From contig DPVW01000432.1 of the NCBI GenBank assembly GCA_003529325.1, positions 8,322-15,407 of the forward strand: a stretch of DNA of 7,086 bases. Reading direction: 5' to 3'. Both the position numbers and the translations under genes were made by a program. The notes beneath the pieces are model-generated. The model was given only the letters and a program-made list of their open reading frames with translations, did no database searches and had not been told where the DNA came from. Positions 1 through 6,352 of the stretch are shown here, piece after piece (within the stretch, counting starts at the first letter, position 1; each line of letters opens with the position of its first letter). This stretch comes from Candidatus Latescibacterota bacterium. GTDB lineage: Bacteria; Latescibacterota; UBA2968; UBA8231.

Positions 1-915
1 TATATCGCTGGTGGCTCGGCGGCAGGCCTGGCGATCGCAACGGCGGCCTCAATCACCGGGGAGGATCGTGGCCTGATCGCGCGCCTGCCCGATACCACGG
101 GAATGAAAAACGAAGTCGTCATGCAGCGCAGTCACCGCAACTCTTACGACCACGCTTTCCGCCAAGTGGGTGTTCGTATCGTCGAGTTCGGCAACGCCTC
201 GCGAACCTTTGACTGGGAGTTACAGGCGGCCATCACCTCTGCCACGGCGGCGGTCGTTTACGTCTATGCGAACCGGACGATGCACGAACCCCTGTCGCTG
301 ACGGAGACGGTGGAGATCGCCCGTGCGCACGGATTGCCCGTTATCGTCGATGCTGCAGCCGAGGTGCCACCGGCGCGGAATCTACGAGCCCTCTATGAGA
401 CGGGCGCCGATGTCGTCGTCATCTCCGGTGGCAAGGGTTTGCGGGGTCCACAGAACAGCGCTATCGTGCAGACGAATCCCGAGATGATTGAGGCCCTCAT
501 CTTGAATGCTGCACCGAATCACTGTCATGGTCGCTCGATGAAGACGACAAAGGAAGACATGGTCGGTCTGGTACGGGCGGTGGAGTTGTTCCTCGCTCTC
601 GATCACGAGGTGGTGGCCGCTGGTTGGGAGCGGGATGTCGCCACGGTGCTGGCCGCCGTGGCTGGTTCGAAGGGGATTCTCGCCGAGCGGGTCGAGGCCC
701 GTTACAGTGAGGGGATTCCCGTAGCTCGTCTAACCGTCGATGCAGCAGTCTTCGGGCGAAGTGCTACAGATATCGAGAGTGAGTTAGCATCCGGCGACCC
801 GAGTCTTCGCGTCATGCAGTCTCGGGACTGGCTCAGTATCGATCCGCAGTTCCTCGAGGATGGGGATGTGGAATGGATCGTGGCGCGGCTGCGTGAAGTG
901 CTCAGTTCCCCATGA
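1..915 (+). CDS. SelA/DgaE-like PLP-dependent enzyme, 5'-truncated by the window edge
   Basis: The frame is open from base 1, so the N-terminus lies outside; 304 residues and the TGA stop are visible. The fold is that of the aminotransferase class V / SelA-related group (COG1921-like), which includes selenocysteine synthase and D-glucosaminate-6-phosphate ammonia-lyase. Visible signatures are a Gly/Ala-rich cofactor-loop stretch near the start (GGSAAGLAIATAA), the Asp of IVDAAAEVPP (fragment residue 117, expected to pair with the PLP ring nitrogen) and the SGGKGLRGPQ motif, whose Lys (fragment residue 145, codon 433-435) is the likely Schiff-base lysine. Family knowledge suggests a cytosolic beta-elimination or lyase reaction on an amino sugar acid or amino acid; the substrate cannot be read from sequence. 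An in-frame ATG at 103 is not a credible start because homologous sequence continues upstream of it. It is probably not true SelA, since no selenocysteine genes are in view. Family assignment is confident; exact reaction is not. Confidence 0.85.
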   Translation, partial: YIAGGSAAGLAIATAASITGEDRGLIARLPDTTGMKNEVVMQRSHRNSYDHAFRQVGVRIVEFGNASRTFDWELQAAITSATAAVVYVYANRTMHEPLSLTETVEIARAHGLPVIVDAAAEVPPARNLRALYETGADVVVISGGKGLRGPQNSAIVQTNPEMIEALILNAAPNHCHGRSMKTTKEDMVGLVRAVELFLALDHEVVAAGWERDVATVLAAVAGSKGILAERVEARYSEGIPVARLTVDAAVFGRSATDIESELASGDPSLRVMQSRDWLSIDPQFLEDGDVEWIVARLREVLSSP

Positions 916-971
916 CCTGACGATCTGTGGCGGTGTAGTGTGGTACGGTCCTTGCTTGGACCCATTTTCTC

Positions 972-977
972 GGAGGG
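972..977 (+). promoter_or_regulatory. Shine-Dalgarno site of the 44-residue small ORF
   Basis: GGAGGG lies 9 nt before the ATG at 987. It is one of the stronger ribosome binding sites in the window and is the main reason to accept the short frame that follows as translated. Confidence 0.55.
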
Positions 978-986
978 AGTGATCAT

Positions 987-1121
987 ATGAGATCTCCGGT
1001 CGTTATTCTCAGCGCCATCTTGCTGGCGCCTCTGGCGCTTGCCCTGGCCGCCTTCTTCTCTGGGATCTGGCAAGGGATCCCAGATTCTCCCCAGTATCGC
1101 GACGAAGAGCTGGGCATTTGA
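987..1121 (+). CDS. Small single-pass membrane peptide, 44 residues, hypothetical
   Basis: A short frame starts at ATG 987 after a GGAGGG site with 9-nt spacing and stops at TGA 1119-1121. The product starts MRSPVV, continues as an uninterrupted hydrophobic helix (about residues 5-24, ILSAILLAPLALALAAFF) and ends in a polar, acidic tail (DSPQYRDEELGI). This looks like a one-helix membrane peptide with a positively charged N-terminus, or an uncleaved signal anchor; I see no lipobox. It lies 71 bp downstream of the PLP-enzyme stop on the same strand, so co-transcription is possible. A 9-bp inverted repeat (1059-1067 with 1076-1084) lies inside it but has no T-run. I do not recognise a family. 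It could be the surviving N-terminus of a decayed membrane sensor, because a PAS-like scrap follows, or a genuine small protein. Existence rests on the ribosome binding site and clean hydrophobic pattern only. Confidence 0.5.
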   Translation: MRSPVVILSAILLAPLALALAAFFSGIWQGIPDSPQYRDEELGI

Positions 1122-1153
1122 TTCGGCGGCAGATCTTTCCTGTCGCGGAATGT

Positions 1154-1311
1154 GTGCGAGCATTGCTGATCGTATGATCGATCGACCGTGACCAATGCCG
1201 ACGGCTCGGTGCGGCGTGCCAATCGCGCGGCACTGGATCTACTCGGTTACGAGGAAGAGACGTAATCGGCCGTTCCGCAAGTCGTCTGTTCGTCGAAGAG
1301 GCACTATCACG
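1154..1311 (+). pseudogene. Frameshifted PAS-domain remnant (sensor kinase or regulator fragment)
   Basis: Conceptual translation gives a recognisable PAS N-terminal pattern split between frames. Frame 3 from 1170 to 1262 reads TVTNADGSVRRANRAALDLL then GYEEET, matching the usual VTDADGxVxxANxAAxxLLGY start of PAS domains, and hits TAA at 1263-1265. The continuation expected of a PAS domain (IGRSASRLFVEEALSR) appears in frame 2 from 1262 to 1310. A weaker helix-like piece before it (VRALLIV, 1154-1174) is also in frame 2 and hits TGA at 1175. At least one frameshift is therefore needed to read it, and there is no start codon or ribosome site for the whole. PAS domains sense ligands, redox or light in signalling proteins; which protein this came from is unknown. 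It abuts the dehydrogenase remnant with no spacer, so the two appear to be joined fragments. Confidence 0.6.
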
Positions 1312-1954
1312 ATGGCTGCTCCCTTCGTCAACGCCACGTTCGTGCACAAACTTCCCGATACGGTCAGCTTTGAAGCCGGGGCGGTCACCGAGTTGCTCGC
1401 CTGTTGCGTGCACTCTGTCATCGAACAGGGAGGGGTCACTGCCGGTGATGTCGTCGCTGTGATCGGGCCCGGGCCGGTGGGACTTTTTGCGGCGCTGGTG
1501 GCCATGGCGGAGGGGGAAGGAGCGGCTCGCCTTTGCCGAGCGTGAACTCGGCGTGGCTCATACCATCGACGTGGAGGCCGTCGACGCGGTGTGCGAACTG
1601 CAGCAGTTGACGGGAGGGTATGGAGCTGATGTCGTCGTCGAGTGTGCCGGGGCGTCATCGGCGATCGACCTAGCCCTCGAGGGCGTGCGCAAACGAGGCA
1701 AGGTGTCGATCATGGGGTTGCCGGGAAAACGGGTCGAGGTGGACTTCGAGAAGATTGCTTACAAAGAACTCGTCGTCAGTGGCGGTATTGGCCAGCGTCG
1801 CACCGCCTGGGAACGGTCGTTGAAGCTGATGGCGGCGGGCACAATCGACAACAGAAAACTGATCTCCCACGAACTGGGGCTGGGAGAGTGGCAGCGTGGC
1901 TTTGACATGATGGAAAAGCAGGAAGCTCTGAAACTGTTGCTCCGGCCGGAATGA
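1312..1954 (+). pseudogene. Zinc-type medium-chain alcohol/polyol dehydrogenase, truncated and frameshifted
   Basis: The remains match the second half of the zinc-dependent MDR family (sorbitol, threonine or alcohol dehydrogenase-like, usually about 340-350 residues). The first part (1312-1515) reads FVHKLPDTVSFEAGAVTELL, then the ACCVHSV helix and the dinucleotide-fold loop GPGPVGL. The second part (1517-1954) is in another frame and reads KERLAFAERELGVAHTIDV, GGYGADVVVECAGA, KRGKVSIMG and a C-terminal helix ending in LLLRPE. Comparison with the family implies loss of roughly 11-13 codons plus a frameshift at 1513-1517, removing the second strand of the NAD fold and the acidic residue that binds the cofactor ribose. 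The GroES-like domain holding the zinc ligands is absent upstream, where PAS sequence is found instead. Without it the protein cannot be an active dehydrogenase. An ATG at 1312 falls exactly where homology begins, but no convincing ribosome site precedes it. Confidence 0.8.
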
Positions 1955-1984
1955 GACCAAACCACGAGTTGTGCGCGTGGCGTA

Positions 1985-2027
1985 GCCCCGGAGAGTGATC
2001 CAGCCACCTCTCCGGGGCACTTTTTTT
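1985..2027 (+). terminator. Intrinsic terminator after the dehydrogenase remnant
   Basis: A perfect 11-bp GC-rich stem (GCCCCGGAGAG at 1985-1995 pairs with CTCTCCGGGGC at 2008-2018) with a 12-nt loop is followed, after AC, by seven T at 2021-2027. This is a canonical rho-independent terminator for plus-strand transcription. The last two T of the run are part of the dnaK stop codon on the other strand (TTA at 2026-2028). Read from the dnaK side the same hairpin lacks a T-run, so it would not be a typical terminator for dnaK. Confidence 0.9.
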
Positions 2028-3945
2028 AGTCTTTCACGACCTCGAAATCGGCGTCGACTGCATCCGCACCTCCCGGCGGTGGACTGTCGGGTCCAGGCTG
2101 TGCGGCTGCTTGCTGTGTTGCAGCTTGCTGCGCATCCTGCTGCTGCGCGTCGGCGTAGACGGCTTCGGCGAGTTTGTGCGAAGCCGTTTGCAGCTTGGTC
2201 ACGGCGGCGTCGATGGTGCCCGCGTCCTCTCCCTCGAGGGCTTTCTTCGTCTCCTCAAGTGCGGTTTCCACCGGCTGACGATCCTCGGCTGACAGCTTGT
2301 CGCCATGTTCGGCGAGGGATTTTTCGGTGGCATAGACGAGTTGATCGGCCTCGTTGCGCTTGTCGACCCCCTCCCGACGTGTCCTGTCCGCCTCGGCGTT
2401 GGCCTCGGCATCCTGCTGCATCTGTTCTATCGCCTCGGGGGACAGACCGCTCGAGGCCTCGATACGAATGGACTGCTCCTTGTTCGTGCCCTTGTCCTTG
2501 GCCGAAACATTGAGGATGCCATTGGCATCCATGTCGAATGTCACCTCGACCTGCGGTGTACCCCGCGGGGCTGCGGGGATCCCGTCCAGATGGAATCGAC
2601 CGAGGGTGCGGTTGTCATTGGCGAACTCACGGTCTCCCTGCAGCACGTGCACCTCGACGCTGGGCTGGTTGTCGGCAGCTGTTGTGAAGACCTGACTCTT
2701 CTTCGTCGGAATCGTCGTGTTACGCTCGATCAGCTTCGTCATCACATCACCCATCGTCGCGATACCCAGAGCTAACGGTGTGACATCCAGCAGGAGGACG
2801 TCGTCGACTTCCCCCGCCAGCACGCCGGCCTGAATCGCCGCGCCCAAGGCGACGACCTCGTCCGGATTCACCCCACGATGCGGCTCCTTGCCAAAGACCA
2901 ACTCGACTACCTGCTGTACTTTCGGCATCCGCGTCGACCCGCCCACAAGAATCACCTCGTCGATTTCGGCGGCACTCAGACCGGCATCCTTCAAGGCTTG
3001 CTGGCAGGGCCCCTTGGTGCGTTGCACAAGGGGCTCAACGAGTTGTTCGAATTTGGCCCGGCTCAGGGTCATCTGCACGTGCTTGGGACCATTCTGATCC
3101 GCCGTAATGAATGGCAGGTTGATCTCCGTACTGCCCGATCCAGACAACTCACACTTGGCCTTTTCCGCGGCTTCCTTCAGACGCTGCAGTGCCATCGCAT
3201 CCTGTCGTAGGTCGATGCCCTCCGCCTGCTGAAACTCCACCGCGATCCAATCGATCACGGACTGGTCGAAATCATCACCTCCGAGATGGGTATCGCCATT
3301 CGTCGACTTCACCTCGAACACGCCATCCCCCAACTCGAGGATGCTGATGTCGAATGTGCCGCCTCCCAGATCGTAGACGGCGATCTTCTCCGTCGAATTC
3401 TTCTTCTCCAAGCCATAGGCCAGTGCCGCCGCCGTCGGTTCGTTGACGATGCGCAGTACTTCCAGGCCGGCGATCTGGCCTGCGTCCTTGGTCGCCTGGC
3501 GTTGCGAGTCGTTGAAGTATGCCGGCACCGTGACCACCGCCTGAGTCACTGACTCACCCAGGTAATCCTCCGCGGTCTGCTTCATCTTCTGCAGCACCAT
3601 CGCCGAGATCTCGGGTGGTGTGTATTGCTTGCCGTCGATATCTGCCACCGCCAGGTCCCGTGCCCCCGTCTGCACGGTATACGGGACCTCCGTCAGTTCC
3701 TGTGACACCTCGTCGAACCGGCGCCCCATAAACCGCTTGATGCTGAACACCGTGTTCGTCGGATTGGTCACGGCCTGACGCTTTGCGGTCTGGCCGACCA
3801 GACGTTCACCCTCTTTGGTGAAACCAACAACTGACGGTGTGGTCCGACCGCCTTCCGCATTGGAGATCACCTCCGGCTCGTTGCCCTCCATTACTGCTAC
3901 ACACGAATTCGTCGTGCCCAAATCGATTCCTATGACCTTGCCCAT
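2026..3945 (-). CDS. dnaK: Chaperone protein DnaK (Hsp70)
   Basis: ATP-driven Hsp70 chaperone of the cytosol; it binds exposed hydrophobic peptides and normally works with DnaJ and GrpE. The 639-residue product is full length. The nucleotide-binding domain (1-380) opens with [10 protein letters not shown], has the catalytic Lys70 (FSIKR), the Gram-negative-type insert, [18 protein letters not shown] (Glu169) and DLGGGTFD (Thr197). The interdomain linker VLLLDVTP is at 383-390, the beta substrate-binding domain runs to about 500, the helical lid to about 598, and a Gln/Ala/Pro-rich tail ends DADFEVVKD, the usual EEVKD-like terminus. The start at 3945 was chosen among GTG 3951, ATG 3948 and ATG 3945: AGGAG at 3957-3953 lies 7 nt from ATG 3945 but only 4 nt from ATG 3948, and [10 protein letters not shown] matches the family. 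grpE and dnaJ are not adjacent, and no CIRCE operator or clear sigma32 promoter is visible upstream. Divergent from uvrB. Confidence 0.98.
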   Translation of the reverse strand: MGKVIGIDLGTTNSCVAVMEGNEPEVISNAEGGRTTPSVVGFTKEGERLVGQTAKRQAVTNPTNTVFSIKRFMGRRFDEVSQELTEVPYTVQTGARDLAVADIDGKQYTPPEISAMVLQKMKQTAEDYLGESVTQAVVTVPAYFNDSQRQATKDAGQIAGLEVLRIVNEPTAAALAYGLEKKNSTEKIAVYDLGGGTFDISILELGDGVFEVKSTNGDTHLGGDDFDQSVIDWIAVEFQQAEGIDLRQDAMALQRLKEAAEKAKCELSGSGSTEINLPFITADQNGPKHVQMTLSRAKFEQLVEPLVQRTKGPCQQALKDAGLSAAEIDEVILVGGSTRMPKVQQVVELVFGKEPHRGVNPDEVVALGAAIQAGVLAGEVDDVLLLDVTPLALGIATMGDVMTKLIERNTTIPTKKSQVFTTAADNQPSVEVHVLQGDREFANDNRTLGRFHLDGIPAAPRGTPQVEVTFDMDANGILNVSAKDKGTNKEQSIRIEASSGLSPEAIEQMQQDAEANAEADRTRREGVDKRNEADQLVYATEKSLAEHGDKLSAEDRQPVETALEETKKALEGEDAGTIDAAVTKLQTASHKLAEAVYADAQQQDAQQAATQQAAAQPGPDSPPPGGADAVDADFEVVKD

Positions 3946-3952
3946 CATCACA

Positions 3953-3957
3953 CTCCT
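3953..3957 (-). promoter_or_regulatory. dnaK Shine-Dalgarno site
   Basis: AGGAG on the minus strand, followed by TGTG and then two successive ATG codons. Spacing is 4 nt to the first ATG and 7 nt to the second, which favours the second (3945) as the real start, giving MGKVIGID. Confidence 0.8.
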
Positions 3958-4050
3958 GGAATTGTCTGTTACTTAGGGTTCGCATCCTATGTGACTGCGA
4001 GGATATATTCGAGAGATTGATAGCAAGGTCCGTACCGGTCATGCTCTGGA

Positions 4051-4070
4051 GATATAAACGATATATAAAC
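4051..4070 (-). repeat. Two GTTTATAT direct repeats at 11-bp period upstream of dnaK
   Basis: On the minus strand GTTTATAT occurs starting at 4070 and again at 4059, one helical turn apart, within the most AT-rich part of the region. It could be part of the dnaK promoter (TATATC -10-like hexamers) or a binding site on one DNA face. No matching -35 box at 16-18 nt was found, so the role is inferred only. Confidence 0.35.
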
Positions 4071-4159
4071 AACAGGATAGACAATATGGGACCTGCTGGG
4101 CGGCTGAACCTGTTCGTGGATCTGAGGTCATTGCTGCCATAGTGGCATGAGTTTCTGCC

Positions 4160-4200
4160 AAAATGTGTATGGGACATGGGAAAATGTGTATGGACATGGG
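4160..4200 (+). repeat. Imperfect 21/20-bp tandem repeat
   Basis: AAAATGTGTATGGGACATGGG (4160-4180) is immediately followed by AAAATGTGTATGGACATGGG (4181-4200), the second copy lacking one G. It lies about 37 bp upstream of the uvrB -35 box. It could be a duplicated regulator site or a replication-slippage product. Confidence 0.8.
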
Positions 4201-4212
4201 GTGTTAAAGGTG

Positions 4213-4222
4213 GCGCGCGCGC
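4213..4222 (+). other. Alternating CG tract with following G-run
   Basis: Five CG dinucleotides (CGCGCGCGCG) are followed by GGGGGGAG and then TTTT, just upstream of the uvrB -35 box. Alternating CG can adopt Z-DNA under negative supercoiling, which divergent transcription would supply. The effect is speculative. Confidence 0.4.
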
Positions 4223-4236
4223 GGGGGGAGTTTTGA

Positions 4237-4265
4237 TTGACAGGGTTCCATAGGTCTGGTAGATT
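4237..4265 (+). promoter_or_regulatory. Sigma70-type promoter of uvrB
   Basis: A perfect -35 hexamer TTGACA (4237-4242) is followed by a 17-nt spacer and TAGATT (4260-4265), a 4-of-6 match to TATAAT. Transcription would start near 4272, giving a leader of about 40 nt before the uvrB ATG. Both hexamers overlap copies of a GATTGAC repeat (4235-4241 and 4262-4268), which might serve a regulator. No recognised LexA operator overlaps the promoter. Confidence 0.7.
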
Positions 4266-4297
4266 GACTGGCTATCTTTCGTATCCATTTGGAGCAC

Positions 4298-4303
4298 AAG
4301 GAG
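4298..4303 (+). promoter_or_regulatory. uvrB Shine-Dalgarno site
   Basis: AAGGAG with a 9-nt spacer to ATG 4313. It decides the start: the frame also contains an upstream TTG at 4289, but that lies before this site and would add eight residues foreign to the family. Confidence 0.85.
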
Positions 4304-4312
4304 TTGGGTAAC

Positions 4313-6319
4313 ATGCCGTTCGAACTGGTGTCACCCTACAAACCGCAAGGCGACCAGCCTCAGGCCATCCGGGAATTGGTCGAAGGCATTGAGCGAGGGG
4401 ACGATTTTCAGACGCTGCTTGGGGTCACCGGTAGCGGCAAGACCTTCACCATAGCCAATGTCATTGCGCAGATGGATCGCCCGGCTCTGGTCATGTCCCA
4501 TAACAAGACGCTGGCGGCACAACTCTACGGCGAGCTCCAGGGCTATTTTCCAAACAATGCCGTGGAATATTTCGTCAGCTATTACGACTACTACCAGCCC
4601 GAGGCCTATCGCCCCTCCACCGATACCTACATCGAGAAGGAGATCGATATCAACGAAGAGATCGATCGCCTGCGCCTCAAGGCGATGGGGTCTCTGCTGG
4701 AGCGTCGTGACACGATCATCGTCGCCACCGTTTCCTGCATCTATGGGATCGGCTCCCCAAAGTTGTTCCAGAATCAGCGGCTCACCGTCAAGGTGGGGGA
4801 GCGCATCGAACGGGACGACATCCTGCGCAGCCTGATCGACATCTTCTATTCGCGCAATGATCTCGAGTTGAAGAGAGGCTGTTTCAGGGTCCGCGGGGAC
4901 GTGGTCGAAGTCGTTCCCGCCGCAGAGGATCTGGCGATCCGCATCGAGCTCTTCGGCGACGAAGTCGAGGCCATCACCGTGCTCGACGCCGTCTCCGGAA
5001 AACAGGTGGACGAACGGGAAGGGGTGACTTTATACCCAGCCAAGGCGTATGTCACCGACGACGACAAGATGGTGCGCGCCTGTGAGGGAATTTTGCTCGA
5101 ACTGGAGGGACGTCTCCTCGAACTGCAGGAACTGGACAAACTCGTGGAGGCGCACCGTCTCGAGACGCGCACCAAATACGACGTGGAGATGATCAAGGAG
5201 ATCGGTTACTGCTCGGGCATCGAAAACTACTCACGCTACATGGACAACCGCGAGCCCGGGGCGCCGCCCTGGGTCCTGATGGACTATTTCCCCGACGACT
5301 ACCTGCTCTTTGTCGATGAGTCACACATGACCGTGCCCCAGGTGCGTGGCATGTGGCGCGGCGACCGTTCGCGCAAGGACATGCTCGTCGAACACGGTTT
5401 CCGCCTGCCCTCGGCCTACGATAATCGACCACTCTACTTTGAAGAATATGAGGAGCACATGGGTCAGGCGGTGTTTCTCTCGGCCACCCCTGCGCCGTAT
5501 GAGTTGGAGAAATCGGGAGGCGTATTCGTCGAGCAGGTGATCCGGCCTACGGGACTCATCGATCCTGTCATCGAGGTGCGCCCCCTGGGCAACCAGGTGG
5601 ACGATCTCATGCACGAGATCAAGGGGCGCACAGAACAAAATGGCCGGGTGCTGGTTACGGTCCTTACCAAACGCATGGCAGAGAAGCTCACAGACTATCT
5701 GGCTCAACTCGGCTTTCGCGTCCGCTATCTGCACTCCGAAATCGACACCTTGGATCGCGTTGAAATTCTGCGTGATCTACGGCTGGGCGAGTTCGATGTG
5801 CTCGTTGGAATCAATCTGCTGCGCGAGGGCCTGGATCTCCCCGAAGTCTCTCTCGTGGCCATCCTGGACGCCGACAAAGAGGGTTTTCTGCGTTCCGCGC
5901 AGGCCCTGATTCAGACGGTGGGGCGGGCGGCACGCAATGCGGCGGGTTTGGTTATCCTGTACGCTGACAAGATGACGAATTCGATGCAGAAGACCATCGA
6001 CGAGACCGACCGTCGGCGGGAGATCCAGACCGCCTACAACGAGAAGCACGGCATCACGCCGCAGACCATCCTACGCAGTCGTGAGGACATCCTGCAGGCG
6101 ACATCGGTGCTGGAGAGTGTCAAAAGAGTCGATAAGGCTGCCGAGCGTCCGGCCGTGGACTATCACGCTGTCGCTTCCGCAGAGGCGATGGAGGAGATGA
6201 TAGCCGAGATGGAGAAGCAGATGAACGAGGCGGCGGCGGCTCTGGAATTCGAAAAAGCGGCGAATCTGCGCGACGAGATCGGCCGTTTGCGGGCCCAGAA
6301 CGACAAGAAGGCGGGTTGA
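4313..6319 (+). CDS. uvrB: UvrABC system protein B, excision-repair damage-verification helicase
   Basis: UvrB receives damaged DNA from UvrA, verifies the lesion with its beta-hairpin and recruits UvrC for dual incision in nucleotide excision repair. The product is 668 residues, close to the usual 660-675. It starts [19 protein letters not shown], the normal family N-terminus. Visible motifs: Walker A GVTGSGKT (37-44), the aromatic beta-hairpin base [13 protein letters not shown] (87-99), Walker B LLFVDESH (331-338), LSATPAPYE (389-397), the [13 protein letters not shown] segment (499-511), motif [11 protein letters not shown] (534-542), and a C-terminal UVR motif with [13 protein letters not shown] (644-656) that contacts UvrC. 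No key residue appears missing. It has its own predicted promoter and terminator, so it is probably monocistronic. uvrA and uvrC are not in view. The last codons form the left arm of the terminator hairpin. Confidence 0.98.
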   Translation: MPFELVSPYKPQGDQPQAIRELVEGIERGDDFQTLLGVTGSGKTFTIANVIAQMDRPALVMSHNKTLAAQLYGELQGYFPNNAVEYFVSYYDYYQPEAYRPSTDTYIEKEIDINEEIDRLRLKAMGSLLERRDTIIVATVSCIYGIGSPKLFQNQRLTVKVGERIERDDILRSLIDIFYSRNDLELKRGCFRVRGDVVEVVPAAEDLAIRIELFGDEVEAITVLDAVSGKQVDEREGVTLYPAKAYVTDDDKMVRACEGILLELEGRLLELQELDKLVEAHRLETRTKYDVEMIKEIGYCSGIENYSRYMDNREPGAPPWVLMDYFPDDYLLFVDESHMTVPQVRGMWRGDRSRKDMLVEHGFRLPSAYDNRPLYFEEYEEHMGQAVFLSATPAPYELEKSGGVFVEQVIRPTGLIDPVIEVRPLGNQVDDLMHEIKGRTEQNGRVLVTVLTKRMAEKLTDYLAQLGFRVRYLHSEIDTLDRVEILRDLRLGEFDVLVGINLLREGLDLPEVSLVAILDADKEGFLRSAQALIQTVGRAARNAAGLVILYADKMTNSMQKTIDETDRRREIQTAYNEKHGITPQTILRSREDILQATSVLESVKRVDKAAERPAVDYHAVASAEAMEEMIAEMEKQMNEAAAALEFEKAANLRDEIGRLRAQNDKKAG

Positions 6320-6352
6320 TCGGAAGATCAACCCGCCTTCTTGTCGATTTTT
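6301..6352 (+). terminator. Intrinsic terminator overlapping the uvrB 3' end
   Basis: A perfect 21-bp stem (6301-6321 with 6326-6346) closed by a GGAA tetraloop is followed by A and five T (6348-6352). The left arm is the coding sequence for the last uvrB residues (DKKAG) plus the stop codon. The right arm lies just beyond the stop codon of the converging regulator (TTA at 6351-6353). The T-run favours plus-strand termination; on the minus strand the hairpin is followed only by TTCTGG. Confidence 0.92.

Larger units (their letters stand above)
3958..4236. other. Divergent dnaK/uvrB intergenic region
   Basis: About 280 bp of non-coding sequence between the dnaK ribosome site and the uvrB promoter. 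It is locally AT-rich (4003-4090), in contrast to the genes around it, which suits a dnaK promoter area, but I cannot find a minus-strand -35/-10 pair with good match and spacing. It holds a helical-period repeat (4051-4070), a TGCCA-TAG-TGGCA inverted repeat (4135-4147), a 20/21-bp tandem repeat (4160-4200) and an alternating CG tract (4213-4222). No CIRCE element (TTAGCACTC-N9-GAGTGCTAA) is present. A 163-codon minus-strand frame across it has no recognisable protein character and runs into dnaK out of frame. Confidence 0.6.

Noticed and set aside
1..915. Calling the PLP enzyme selA (selenocysteine synthase)
   Set aside because: The lysine motif and the fold are shared by the wider SelA-like lyase group, and no selB, tRNA-Sec or selenoprotein signal is in view.
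1059..1084. Perfect 9-bp inverted repeat (TCTGGGATC/GATCCCAGA) as a terminator
   Set aside because: No T-run follows, and it lies inside the small ORF; probably incidental.
702..1163. Minus-strand frames opposite the PLP enzyme and small ORF (702-1163, 1009-1413)
   Set aside because: Arg/Ser-rich low-information translations typical of the reverse strand of GC-rich genes.
2305..2775. Long plus-strand frames antisense to dnaK (also 1995-2513 and 2878-3210)
   Set aside because: They are antisense shadows of a highly conserved gene in GC-rich DNA, with no ribosome sites or protein-family features.
4019..4037. Possible sigma32-like promoter for dnaK around the minus-strand CTTGCTATC
   Set aside because: The spacing to the nearest TATATC is about 13 nt and no CCCCAT-type -10 box is present.
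4106..4115. GAAC-CT-GTTC palindrome as a LexA (SOS) box for uvrB
   Set aside because: The spacing is N2 rather than the N4 of the known GAAC-N4-GTTC box, and it lies about 130 bp upstream of the -35 element.
3806..4297. A 163-codon minus-strand frame spanning the dnaK/uvrB intergenic region and the start of dnaK
   Set aside because: It overlaps dnaK in another frame, has no ribosome site at its start and its translation has no recognisable domain; composition looks like translated non-coding DNA.
4289..4312. TTG at 4289 as the uvrB start
   Set aside because: It lies upstream of the AAGGAG site; ATG 4313 has correct spacing and gives the family N-terminus MPFELVSPY.
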